NCBI GenBank assembly: GCA_009785045.1
Contig: WQXC01000010.1
Coordinates: 1-21,580 of the forward strand
From: Treponema sp.
GTDB taxonomy: Bacteria; Spirochaetota; Spirochaetia; Treponematales; Breznakiellaceae
Length of the DNA stretch: 21,580 nt
Direction: 5' to 3'
The notes under the pieces were generated by a model. The model had not been told where the DNA came from, did not search any database, and saw only the letters and a list, made by a program, of their open reading frames with translations. Positions within the stretch are counted from its first letter, which is position 1. Each line of letters begins with the position of its first letter. This document shows positions 1-7,644 of the stretch, piece by piece. Both the position numbers and the translations under genes were made by a program.

Positions 1-552
1 TGCCACGGCAAGAGATTTAACAGAGAGACTTTAGAAATCCGATACAGGGGCAAAAATATAAGCGAAGTTTTAGACATGACTATCGAAGAAGCCGCTGTCT
101 TTTTTGCTCCCATTCCGCAGATTGCAAGAAAAATGGAGACGCTTTTATCTGTCGGATTGGGTTATGTGAAACTGGGTCAATCAGCGCTTACCCTTTCCGG
201 CGGAGAGGCGCAAAGGGTAAAGCTTGCATTAGAACTTTCAAAGCGTTCTACGGGCAGAACCCTGTATATTCTGGACGAACCTACAACAGGGCTTCATTTT
301 GCCGATGTAAAGCAGCTTATGGCTGTTATTCAGCGGCTGGTAGATCAGGGAAATACTGTTATAATGATAGAACATAATCTTGATGTGCTTCTACAAGCCG
401 ATTATATTATCGATTTGGGGCCGGAAGGCGGCGAAAAAGGGGGTCAGGTTATCGCAACAGGCACGCCGGAACAGATTGCAAAGTGCAGGGAATCCTACAC
501 AGGTTTTTATATAACGGATATAATGAAAAGAGGTGCTTCGCGAAAAAAATAG
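1..552 (+). CDS. uvrA: Excinuclease ABC subunit A, C-terminal part (5' end outside window)
   Basis: UvrA is the damage-recognition ATPase of nucleotide excision repair and loads UvrB onto lesions in the cytoplasm. The reading frame is open from base 1, so only the last 183 residues are present. The first codon is a cysteine in CHGKRFNRETLE, the end of the zinc-binding module of the second ATPase domain. Next come the ABC signature LSGGEAQRVKLA, the Walker B segment LYILDEPTTGLH, the H-loop VIMIEHNLD and the family tail DLGPEGG. All are canonical, so the C-terminal ATPase half looks intact. The stop codon lies 6 nt before the lptD-type start, which suggests co-transcription. The only internal methionine start, at 76, is not the gene start because conserved UvrA sequence continues upstream of it. 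Confidence 0.97.
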   Translation, partial: CHGKRFNRETLEIRYRGKNISEVLDMTIEEAAVFFAPIPQIARKMETLLSVGLGYVKLGQSALTLSGGEAQRVKLALELSKRSTGRTLYILDEPTTGLHFADVKQLMAVIQRLVDQGNTVIMIEHNLDVLLQADYIIDLGPEGGEKGGQVIATGTPEQIAKCRESYTGFYITDIMKRGASRKK

Positions 553-558
553 AAAACA

Positions 559-3500
559 ATGAAAGACAAGCGGCTTTTTTTATTATGTAGTTTTTTCTCA
601 ATTTTACTAATGCCGTCATTCGCGCAGGAAAGGGCTTTGCCTTCAGAAGATCAATTTGAGCAATATGAAGCTCCTGTTATACTGGATGGCGCAGGTATAT
701 TGTCTTCTACGGAAAGACAGCGTATCGATATGGAGCTAAGAACCTCTACTCTGGGTGAACTTGCAGCATGGTGCCGTTCTCTTGGGCTTTCGGAAAGCGG
801 TACAAGAACAGACCTTACAAGACGAATAAGAGAATATTTTAACCTGTCTGAACCAAGAGAACAAAATAACGAAAGCAGAAAAGTTATAACGATAGAATCT
901 GCCCAGACAACCGAGTACTTTACAATAGAAGTAATTGATGAAGATTATGCCAGATTAAAAGGCGATGTTAAAATAAGCCTTAAGGACGGCGATGCAGTTC
1001 ATAAAATTTCTGCAAATGAAATAATTTTTAATCGTACCAGAAATATAATTACTGCTTCGGGCGGAGTAATTTATGAAAAAACCGAGGATAATTCAACAGA
1101 GACTTTCAGGGGAGAATCAATAACGGTTAATATTGATAACTGGTCAAGTATTTTTCTTGACGGAAATTCAACCTTTGACGATGACGGGACAGCATACCTG
1201 TTTTCCGGCACTGTAATCTCACGAAGCGATCAGGATGTTACGGTTCTGACAAGAGCAAGAATATCTAATGCCGCTTCGGACGAAGCATACTGGTCAATAA
1301 GAGCATCAAAATTATGGCTGCTTCCAGGTTCAGATTTTGCCATTTTTAACGCTGTGTTAAATGTCGGAGAAATTCCAGTATTATATATTCCGTTTTTTTA
1401 TTTTCCCGGCGACGAAGTTGTGTTCCACCCTGTTGTTGGATACCGCAGCAGAGAAGGCGCATTTATTCAGACAACTACATATATTTTAGGTCAGCCAAAA
1501 GCTGATTCGTCCCAATCAAGTTCGCTAAGCCGGATTCTTGGAAATACAAATGACAAAGAAAAAGAGCTTCAGGGATTATTCCTTCGCAGTACCGGAAAAA
1601 AATCTGTTAGTCAAAATGAAGTCAGTCTGAAAGCTCTTGTTGATTATTATGTAAACATTGGGACATATGTTGGCGTTGAACTTGTAACTCCAAGAGCCGG
1701 TATGTTAAACCAAATAGATTTTTCATTCGGGCTTGGGTTTTCCAGAACAGTTTCTGATTCAGGCATTGGTTATACGCCGTATGCGCCGGATTTTGACGGC
1801 TCGTCTGACTGGAACGAATCAAATTTCTTTTCAATGTCAGTTCCTTTCCGTTACAGATTAAGGTTTAACAGCGGTTTCAACGGCAAATACGGCAGCTTAA
1901 CCTGGAATATTCCTTATTATTCCGACCCGTATATTGATATGGATTTTATGAGCCGTGCAGAAAGCATGGACTGGATGAATATGATTCAGCAGGGAGCGGC
2001 AATGGATGAAGCTACCATTTCTCAAAATGAAATTGGTGAATACAGGTGGCACATGAGCGGTAATTTAAACCCTTCGTTTCCGAATATTGCTCCTATTATA
2101 ACAAGGGTATCTATTTCCAGTATTTCAACAACACTATCTTTTAAAACAATGAGAGACGCCTCAGTTTTTAACAGCAACGCTAATTCTCCCAATCGTTTTT
2201 ACTATGCGCCGGACAGATACACTATATATAATTTTTCCGGAGCAGTTGCGGGAACTCCTGTCTCTGTAAGCGGCAGTCAGGCAGCTCCAACAAGACCGGC
2301 TGCGCAGATACCGGAAGATCCTCTTAATGGTATCGGCATTCCTATTCCGCCGTGGATTACAGACGAGACAACACAGGAAAGAATAATATCTACAGAATTA
2401 CTTACACCTCCTGTTTTAAATCAGACTTTTGGAATACCATCGGCGGGAAACATGCGATTCAGCGTTGATTACCAGCTCTCTCCTACAAGTTCTTCTGAAC
2501 TGCAATTTATGTCTTCGAACTGGCAGACTTACGAAGATGTAAACTGGAGTGAAGTGCAGTCGGTTCTTACAAACTTTGGAGGAAACGCCAATCTTAATTT
2601 CCGCATGGATCATTCAAGCGGTTTATTTAACAATGTCGTAACTTTTTCCGGAAGCGGCACATGGCGCGAATACACTTACTTAAACGAAGAAATGTTTATT
2701 AATACTTCTACTGGAGAAGTTGATGAAAAAAGAATGGAGGATGTAAGAAGACAGCAATACAGCCAGACAAACTATACATCATCATATACATATAACGGCA
2801 CATTAAAACCAATTTACAGGGATCCGGTATTCGGTCAGTCCAATATTCAATATACATTCAGGGGAACATTGGTAAGATCAAAAAGATTTACGCCAGGCCA
2901 GGATGGTCCGGAACTTACTCCTGAATGGGGTTCGTGGGTTAAGGAAGATTTAAGCAAGGAAATTTACGGTCTTAACAGCCACAGACTTTCTACAAATATT
3001 GCTGCCAATATAATGGATAAAATACAAAATATTTCTGTCGGCGCGGAACTGCCTCCCATGAACGGACTTGTTACAGCCAGCAGTACATTCAGAGTCTGGA
3101 TATCAGAAACAAACATGAATTTCCGCATGGAAAAACCGGAAGGCGAAGACGAGTGGATTATTAAACCTTTTGATATAAGGGAAACCCTCAGATTCGGAAG
3201 AGTGGGATCGTTTGTTCACTATATGGTAATAAACCCTGAACTGGACAATGAAATTACTTCGCTTAGATCTACATTATCTTTATGGAACTTAAGAACTGAA
3301 TATTCAATGATAAGAACTCAAAAATCGGTATTTGAACCAGATCCTGATATTGGCGGCAAGTGGGAGAGAGAAGGAGAAGAAAAACTAAGGCCTCACAGCT
3401 TATCACTTTCCTATAATCATGCATTTAATAATATCAGGTTAATTGATAACCGCATGAATTTGTCTTTTGATGTAAGGTCATCTCTCGCTTTCGATTTACA

Positions 3501-3963
3501 GCAGCATACCAATTCCAACTTTCAATTTTCTACAACATTGAACCTGAATATAACGAATTTCCTGGTCTTAAGAATGTCTGCAACGTCGCAAAATGCTGTA
3601 ATTTTCAGATATTTTAAAAATGTAGCCGGAATGGAAGATTTAACGTCAATGTATATAGAAGGTGAGCAAAATAATGTTTTTATTGATTTAATTGATTCGT
3701 TTAATTTCTTTGACGAAACAAAACGGCGCAGATCCGGATTTAAAATGCAAAGATTCGATCTTGAAGCAGAACACCTATTGGGTGATTGGACAGCATCATT
3801 TAAAATCAACTTTTACCCGTACCAGCGGCCGGCAACCGCAGGAGAAATACCGTCAATTAACATTACATCAGATATAACATTCCTTGTTCAGTGGAAACCA
3901 ATAACAGAAATTAAGACAGATATTGGATTTGACGGCAGAAAGGAAAGATGGGCAGTAAAATAA
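559..3963 (+). CDS. lptD: LptD-type outer-membrane assembly protein (OstA/LptA-like plus beta-barrel) with N-terminal SAP-like segment
   Basis: LptD is the outer-membrane barrel that inserts glycolipid delivered by the Lpt bridge. Here the 1134-residue product starts with a signal peptide (residues 1-23, cleavage after SFA). Residues 63-94 look like a SAP helix-turn-helix motif. Residues about 110-235 match the OstA/LptA beta-jellyroll repeats (RLKGDVKISL, NEIIFN, ASGGVIYE). Residues 266-284 contain the typical LptD entry motif NVGEIPVLYIPFFYFP, and the remainder to 1134 is beta-rich barrel-like sequence. It is longer than the E. coli protein and contains only two cysteines (one in the signal peptide, one in the SAP-like segment), so the disulfide rearrangement known from E. 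coli LptD cannot occur. A Pro-rich stretch at about 560-620 may be an extracellular loop. The ribosome site is weak and the start lies 6 nt after uvrA. Pathogenic treponemes lack classical LPS, so the lipid substrate here is unknown. Confidence 0.85.
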   Translation: MKDKRLFLLCSFFSILLMPSFAQERALPSEDQFEQYEAPVILDGAGILSSTERQRIDMELRTSTLGELAAWCRSLGLSESGTRTDLTRRIREYFNLSEPREQNNESRKVITIESAQTTEYFTIEVIDEDYARLKGDVKISLKDGDAVHKISANEIIFNRTRNIITASGGVIYEKTEDNSTETFRGESITVNIDNWSSIFLDGNSTFDDDGTAYLFSGTVISRSDQDVTVLTRARISNAASDEAYWSIRASKLWLLPGSDFAIFNAVLNVGEIPVLYIPFFYFPGDEVVFHPVVGYRSREGAFIQTTTYILGQPKADSSQSSSLSRILGNTNDKEKELQGLFLRSTGKKSVSQNEVSLKALVDYYVNIGTYVGVELVTPRAGMLNQIDFSFGLGFSRTVSDSGIGYTPYAPDFDGSSDWNESNFFSMSVPFRYRLRFNSGFNGKYGSLTWNIPYYSDPYIDMDFMSRAESMDWMNMIQQGAAMDEATISQNEIGEYRWHMSGNLNPSFPNIAPIITRVSISSISTTLSFKTMRDASVFNSNANSPNRFYYAPDRYTIYNFSGAVAGTPVSVSGSQAAPTRPAAQIPEDPLNGIGIPIPPWITDETTQERIISTELLTPPVLNQTFGIPSAGNMRFSVDYQLSPTSSSELQFMSSNWQTYEDVNWSEVQSVLTNFGGNANLNFRMDHSSGLFNNVVTFSGSGTWREYTYLNEEMFINTSTGEVDEKRMEDVRRQQYSQTNYTSSYTYNGTLKPIYRDPVFGQSNIQYTFRGTLVRSKRFTPGQDGPELTPEWGSWVKEDLSKEIYGLNSHRLSTNIAANIMDKIQNISVGAELPPMNGLVTASSTFRVWISETNMNFRMEKPEGEDEWIIKPFDIRETLRFGRVGSFVHYMVINPELDNEITSLRSTLSLWNLRTEYSMIRTQKSVFEPDPDIGGKWEREGEEKLRPHSLSLSYNHAFNNIRLIDNRMNLSFDVRSSLAFDLQQHTNSNFQFSTTLNLNITNFLVLRMSATSQNAVIFRYFKNVAGMEDLTSMYIEGEQNNVFIDLIDSFNFFDETKRRRSGFKMQRFDLEAEHLLGDWTASFKINFYPYQRPATAGEIPSINITSDITFLVQWKPITEIKTDIGFDGRKERWAVK

Positions 3964-3978
3964 CCGGCTTTTCTCCAC

Positions 3979-4008
3979 TTGACTAGCGCATTTATCAGGA
4001 TATAGAAT
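3979..4008 (+). promoter_or_regulatory. Predicted sigma-70-type promoter for the phoH cluster
   Basis: The -35 box TTGACT (3979-3984) is followed after 18 nt by TAGAAT (4003-4008). The overlapping alternative TATAGA (4001-4006) has a 16-nt spacer. It lies in the 79-nt gap after lptD and 35 nt before the phoH start, which is the position expected for the start of a new transcription unit. This is sequence-only evidence. Confidence 0.6.
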
Positions 4009-4013
4009 AAATA

Positions 4014-4032
4014 AAACCCTATTTTGGGGTTT
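4014..4032 (+). other. Short hairpin in the phoH leader
   Basis: AAACCC (4014-4019) can pair with GGGTTT (4027-4032) around a 7-nt loop. The phoH ribosome site AGAGGT (4033-4038) follows immediately, so the hairpin could affect translation. It could also be a weak terminator for lptD, but only three T residues follow the stem. The function is unproven. Confidence 0.35.
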
Positions 4033-4042
4033 AGAGGTATAA

Positions 4043-4982
4043 TTGGACGATGCTATAACTATAGCTTTTGACAACAAGGAAATACTTTCCGGGATTTGCG
4101 GTGTAAATGACGGAAATCTAAGGACTATAGAAAGTTCCATTGGCGGTTTTATTACTGCAAGAGGCAATGAAATTCATTTTGAGAGCAAAGATGAAGCCGG
4201 AGTCAAACGCTTTAGGACAATGATGGATAATTTAATCACTGCAGTTCAGGAGGGGGAACAGCCATCTCCTGATTATATCCGCGCTCTTGCGGAAGAAAAG
4301 GAAGAACATTTCTTTAAGGATTCCCTAATCCAGATTCCGCATGGTTTTAACAGAGTTTATCCGCGAACCAGAAATCAGGCTGTTTATATTCAAGACATGA
4401 GAGAAAATGAAATTTGTTTTTGCATTGGACCTGCAGGTACGGGCAAAACCTTTCTTGCAATTGCTCATGCTCTTCAGTTTCTGCTTTCAAAAAAAATGCG
4501 TAAACTTGTCCTTACCCGCCCGGTTAGAAGCAGGAGAAAACCTGGGGTTCCTTCCCGGAGATCTTGCGCAAAAAATAGACCCTTATTTAAAACCGCTTTA
4601 CGACGCCATGGAATCACTTGTACCTTACAATGTAATTAATAAAATGGAAGAAACAAGATCCATAGAGATTGCGCCTCTTGCATATATGAGAGGCAGAAGC
4701 CTTAACGACTGCATGGTCATTTTGGATGAAGCGCAAAACACAACAAAAGAACAAATGAAAATGTTTTTAACAAGGATTGGCTCAGGCACCCGGGCAGTAA
4801 TCACCGGTGACACTACGCAAATCGATCTTCAGCGAAAATCGGATTCAGGGCTTTTGCATGCGCTGGAAATACTAAGAAATGTTGACGGACTTAGTTTTTC
4901 CTTTCTGCATACAAGCGACGTAGCGCGCAATCCGCTTATAAAAAAAATAATACAGGCATATGATGAAAATGAAAAACGATAA
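4043..4982 (+). pseudogene. phoH: PhoH-family ATPase, interrupted by a frameshift
   Basis: PhoH (YbeZ in E. coli) is a cytoplasmic P-loop ATPase tied to RNA metabolism and to the endoribonuclease YbeY. Two frames are needed to read it. From a TTG start at 4043 (ribosome site AGAGGT, 4 nt spacing) one frame covers the N-terminal domain and Walker A GPAGTGKT up to KLVLTRP. The next frame resumes at EAGENLGFLPGDL and runs through Walker B MVILDEAQN, the ITGD motif and a normal C-terminus at 4982. Intact relatives read LTRP-x-V-EAGE, while here only four bases (4523-4526) separate the Pro and Glu codons, so two bases are missing. Joined, the protein would be about 313 residues, normal for the family. 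Apart from this site both halves are clean, so the cause is a very recent mutation or a sequencing/assembly error. Programmed slippage is less likely. The first frame continues to a stop at 4639. Confidence 0.85.
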
Positions 4983-6414
4983 TTTGAAAAAAAACTTCTC
5001 CTCTTTAATTACCAAGTTCAGATCAGGACCGGCATTATTCAGTTATGCATTATGTTTAATCCTGATAATCGTAAAAATCACAAGCGAAAACACAGTTTCT
5101 GTAAATGAACTTAGGGAGATCCTTGGCGCTGTTCTTCTTGTACATTTAATTTTTATTCTTTATATAATTTTACAGGGACGCACAATACTGGGAAGGGAAC
5201 TTAACAACCGTGAACGATATCTGCTTGCATCCCTTACCGGCACTTATATAATCGGTTCGGTGCTTTTAAACAATCTATTCCCCGGCTTTGAAGAATTTCC
5301 AGTATCTCTTGCAGTTCCAACTGCGCTTTATATAATGATACTCTCTGTCTTTTTGGGAAAAAGACCAGCGATGATAATGGCTATTGCGCTTCCATTGGGC
5401 GCATATTTTGCCGGAGCGTTTGACAACCATTCTTATATTATTGCTCTTGTTTCCGGCGCGGCTGCATCTACTGTTCTTCATAAATCACAAAACAGAATGA
5501 GCCTGATAAAAGCCGGTATTTTAATTTCTGCGGCAAATTGTCTTGCGATTGTTGTGGTATTACTTATCCGTCAGTCCAATTTTTCTGATTACCCTGCTCT
5601 TTTATTCTGGGCTGCATTAAACGGTATTTTCTGCGGAATGCTGACAATTGGTTTTTTACCGCCGTTAGAACATGCATTAAATGCAGTAACTCCTTTCAGG
5701 CTTATGGAATTATCAGATTTAAACGCTCCTGTTCTGCGTAAATTATTCACGACTGCTCCGGGAACCTATACACATTCACTAATGGTAGCAAATCTTGCAG
5801 AACAGGCCTGCCAGGATATTTGTCACAATTCTGGATATGCAAATGCATTACTTGCCCGGGTAGGAGCTTATTATCACGATATTGGCAAAATGGATAACCC
5901 GGATTATTTCGTAGAAAACCAAACTGACCATAACAGGCATGATGAAATTGCACCCAGGCTTTCCGCGACAATAATTCGAAGCCATGTAAAGCTTGGGGTA
6001 GAAAAAGCGCACAGTTTGGGTCTTCCAAAAGATGTCATTTCCATTGTTGCCGAACATCACGGCAATTCGATAATTTCCTGGTTTTACAACAAAGCGACAG
6101 AACAGGAAGTAACCGTAAACTCCGAGGATTTTTCGTACCCCGGCAGCCCTCCCCGTTCAAAAGAATCAGCAATTGTTATGCTAGCGGATATAACCGAAGC
6201 TGCCGTTCGTACCTTAAACAAACCCACAGCAAGCAAAATTGACAAATTTATTCAGCAGCTTTTTGAAGCAAAAATTGATCACGGGCAATTGTCGGAATCG
6301 GATCTTTCATTTCGCGATTTGGAAATAATAAAAAAATCTTTTGTCAGGGTTCTTGCAGGTTATTATCACTCCAGAATTGAATATCCCAAACAAAAAGAAG
6401 AAAAAGATGAATAA
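4960..6414 (+). CDS. pgpH: Membrane HD-domain phosphohydrolase, PgpH-like (putative cyclic di-AMP phosphodiesterase) lacking the extracellular sensor domain
   Basis: PgpH-type 7TM-HD proteins hydrolyse the second messenger c-di-AMP at the inner face of the cytoplasmic membrane. This 484-residue protein has seven or eight hydrophobic segments between about residues 27 and 235. A cytosolic HD domain follows from about 255, with the family motif GTYTHSLMVANLAE and metal ligands at H272, H306-D307, H342, H366-H367 and D410. Characterised PgpH proteins are about 700 residues or more because a large extracellular domain separates the first membrane helix from the rest. Here that gap is about a dozen residues, so the sensor is absent. 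The start overlaps the end of phoH by 23 nt (in-frame alternatives at 4963 and 4969), and the stop overlaps ybeY by 8 nt, so translation is probably coupled. The family assignment is firm, but the exact nucleotide substrate is inferred. Confidence 0.83.
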   Translation: MMKMKNDNLKKNFSSLITKFRSGPALFSYALCLILIIVKITSENTVSVNELREILGAVLLVHLIFILYIILQGRTILGRELNNRERYLLASLTGTYIIGSVLLNNLFPGFEEFPVSLAVPTALYIMILSVFLGKRPAMIMAIALPLGAYFAGAFDNHSYIIALVSGAAASTVLHKSQNRMSLIKAGILISAANCLAIVVVLLIRQSNFSDYPALLFWAALNGIFCGMLTIGFLPPLEHALNAVTPFRLMELSDLNAPVLRKLFTTAPGTYTHSLMVANLAEQACQDICHNSGYANALLARVGAYYHDIGKMDNPDYFVENQTDHNRHDEIAPRLSATIIRSHVKLGVEKAHSLGLPKDVISIVAEHHGNSIISWFYNKATEQEVTVNSEDFSYPGSPPRSKESAIVMLADITEAAVRTLNKPTASKIDKFIQQLFEAKIDHGQLSESDLSFRDLEIIKKSFVRVLAGYYHSRIEYPKQKEEKDE

Positions 6415-6877
6415 TGTTACTGTTAATTCAGAGAATATAACCCTGCCTTCATGGAGCGGCAGCGCCTGCCAGTTTGCACTAAAAATAATAAAAGAATTAA
6501 AACATGACAATTGGGAGCTTTCTGTGCTTTTTTGCGATGACAAAACAATCCAGAATCTTAACTTTCAATATCGAAATAAAAACGAACCAACAGATATTCT
6601 TTCATTTAATCTGGGCGAAACCGTAAAAAACGAAAATAAAACCGTGTATTTGGCGGGAGATATTGTCATTTCGCTGGATACTTTGCGTGAAAATGCCCGG
6701 TATTTTGCAATTCCGGAGGATGAGGAGTTACGCAGACTGCTAATTCATGGTATCCTACACTTAAATGGTATGGAGCATGAAACTATAGACCCTGGTGAAC
6801 CAATGCTTATATTACAGGAGGAAATTCTGAACAAGTATAAAAACGAGATTATAATTCCCAACGGAGGAAACAGTTGA
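6407..6877 (+). CDS. ybeY: Endoribonuclease YbeY, rRNA maturation factor
   Basis: YbeY is a zinc-dependent RNase needed for 16S rRNA 3' end maturation and ribosome quality control. The 156-residue product is of normal family length. It carries the core NEPTDILSFNL, the strand motif LAGDIVIS, and the metal-binding signature HGILHLNGMEHE near residues 118-129, whose three histidines hold the zinc. The frame is open further upstream to 6341, but the extra residues are a lysine-rich read-through of the pgpH tail. The ATG at 6407 aligns with the family start and gives an 8-nt overlap with the upstream stop, so it was chosen. A purine-rich stretch (AAGAAGAAAAAG) precedes it. Placement between phoH and a corC-type gene is the conserved context for this enzyme. 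Confidence 0.92.
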   Translation: MNNVTVNSENITLPSWSGSACQFALKIIKELKHDNWELSVLFCDDKTIQNLNFQYRNKNEPTDILSFNLGETVKNENKTVYLAGDIVISLDTLRENARYFAIPEDEELRRLLIHGILHLNGMEHETIDPGEPMLILQEEILNKYKNEIIIPNGGNS

Positions 6878-7620
6878 AAGCCCCTTTTAAAATAAATTCA
6901 CAGGCAATAAAGGAGCTGGAAGAAGATCAGCAGGAAATGATCCGCGGGGTTGTTGAACTATCCGGCACAACAGTCAAGGAAGTAATGGTTCCAAGAACAG
7001 ATACTGTCTTTCTGTCGGTTGATGCCTCAAAAGAAGAAATACTTAACCAGATTATAGAAAGCGAACATTCGCGCTTTCCTGTTTACAAGGATACTGTAGA
7101 CAATGTAATTGGCATCCTTCATGTTAAGGATGTATTAAAAACGCTTGTAAACGATAATCATTTTGATATAAACGAACTGGCAAGGAAGCCTTTTTTTGTT
7201 CCGGTTTCCAAACATATTGACGATCTATTACGCGAACTGCGCCGGAAAAAAGTGCATATCGCCGTTGTGGTTGATGAATACGGCGGAGTTTCGGGTATCG
7301 TATCAATGGAAGACATAATCGAAGAAATAATCGGCGATATTCAGGATGAGTTTGATCATGAAACCGAAGATGTCGTTGTATTGGGTGACGGGATGTGGCT
7401 TTGCGATGCCAGAGTAAACCTTGAGTTACTGTCGGAAGAAACAGGCATTCAGCTTCCTGTAGGGGATTTTGATACCCTGGGCGGCTTTGTTTTTGATCTC
7501 TTCGGCAAGATACCGGTAAAAAATGAAAAAACAGTATACAAAGACCATGATTTTATAATCCAGGAAATGGACGGTCATAAGATAAATGCAATAAAAATCG
7601 TAACGTGTAAGAAGGAATAA
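6874..7620 (+). CDS. corC: CBS-domain protein of the CorC/HlyC (YbeX) type
   Basis: This is a soluble 248-residue protein with the CorC architecture. The entry motif VKEVMVPRTDTVFL is followed by two CBS domains (about residues 35-95 and 100-155, including VVVDEYGGVSGIVSMEDIIEEIIGD), which usually bind adenine nucleotides. The C-terminal transporter-associated CorC_HlyC domain runs from about 165 to 245. It lacks the membrane DUF21 domain found in larger members. The family is linked to Mg/Co efflux, and YbeX also to ribosome metabolism. Which applies here is not visible. The start is TTG at 6874, overlapping the ybeY stop by 4 nt and preceded by a strong GGAGG at 6863-6867 with 6-nt spacing. 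That ribosome site decides the start. Confidence 0.88.
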   Translation: MKAPFKINSQAIKELEEDQQEMIRGVVELSGTTVKEVMVPRTDTVFLSVDASKEEILNQIIESEHSRFPVYKDTVDNVIGILHVKDVLKTLVNDNHFDINELARKPFFVPVSKHIDDLLRELRRKKVHIAVVVDEYGGVSGIVSMEDIIEEIIGDIQDEFDHETEDVVVLGDGMWLCDARVNLELLSEETGIQLPVGDFDTLGGFVFDLFGKIPVKNEKTVYKDHDFIIQEMDGHKINAIKIVTCKKE

Positions 7621-7644
7621 TTGTTTTTTTTAGGGGAGGGAACA

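Noticed and set aside
4014..4032. Riboswitch in the phoH leader
   Set aside because: The leader after the predicted promoter is about 30 nt with one 6-bp hairpin, too short for any riboswitch class I know.
4407..4639. Separate second gene inside phoH
   Set aside because: The frame from 4407 before about 4520 does not resemble PhoH. Only its part after 4527 does, so it is the continuation of phoH after a frameshift, not a gene with its own start.
6341..6406. Extended N-terminus of YbeY
   Set aside because: The extra residues are an out-of-frame read of the pgpH tail with a run of five lysines. The family begins near the ATG at 6407.
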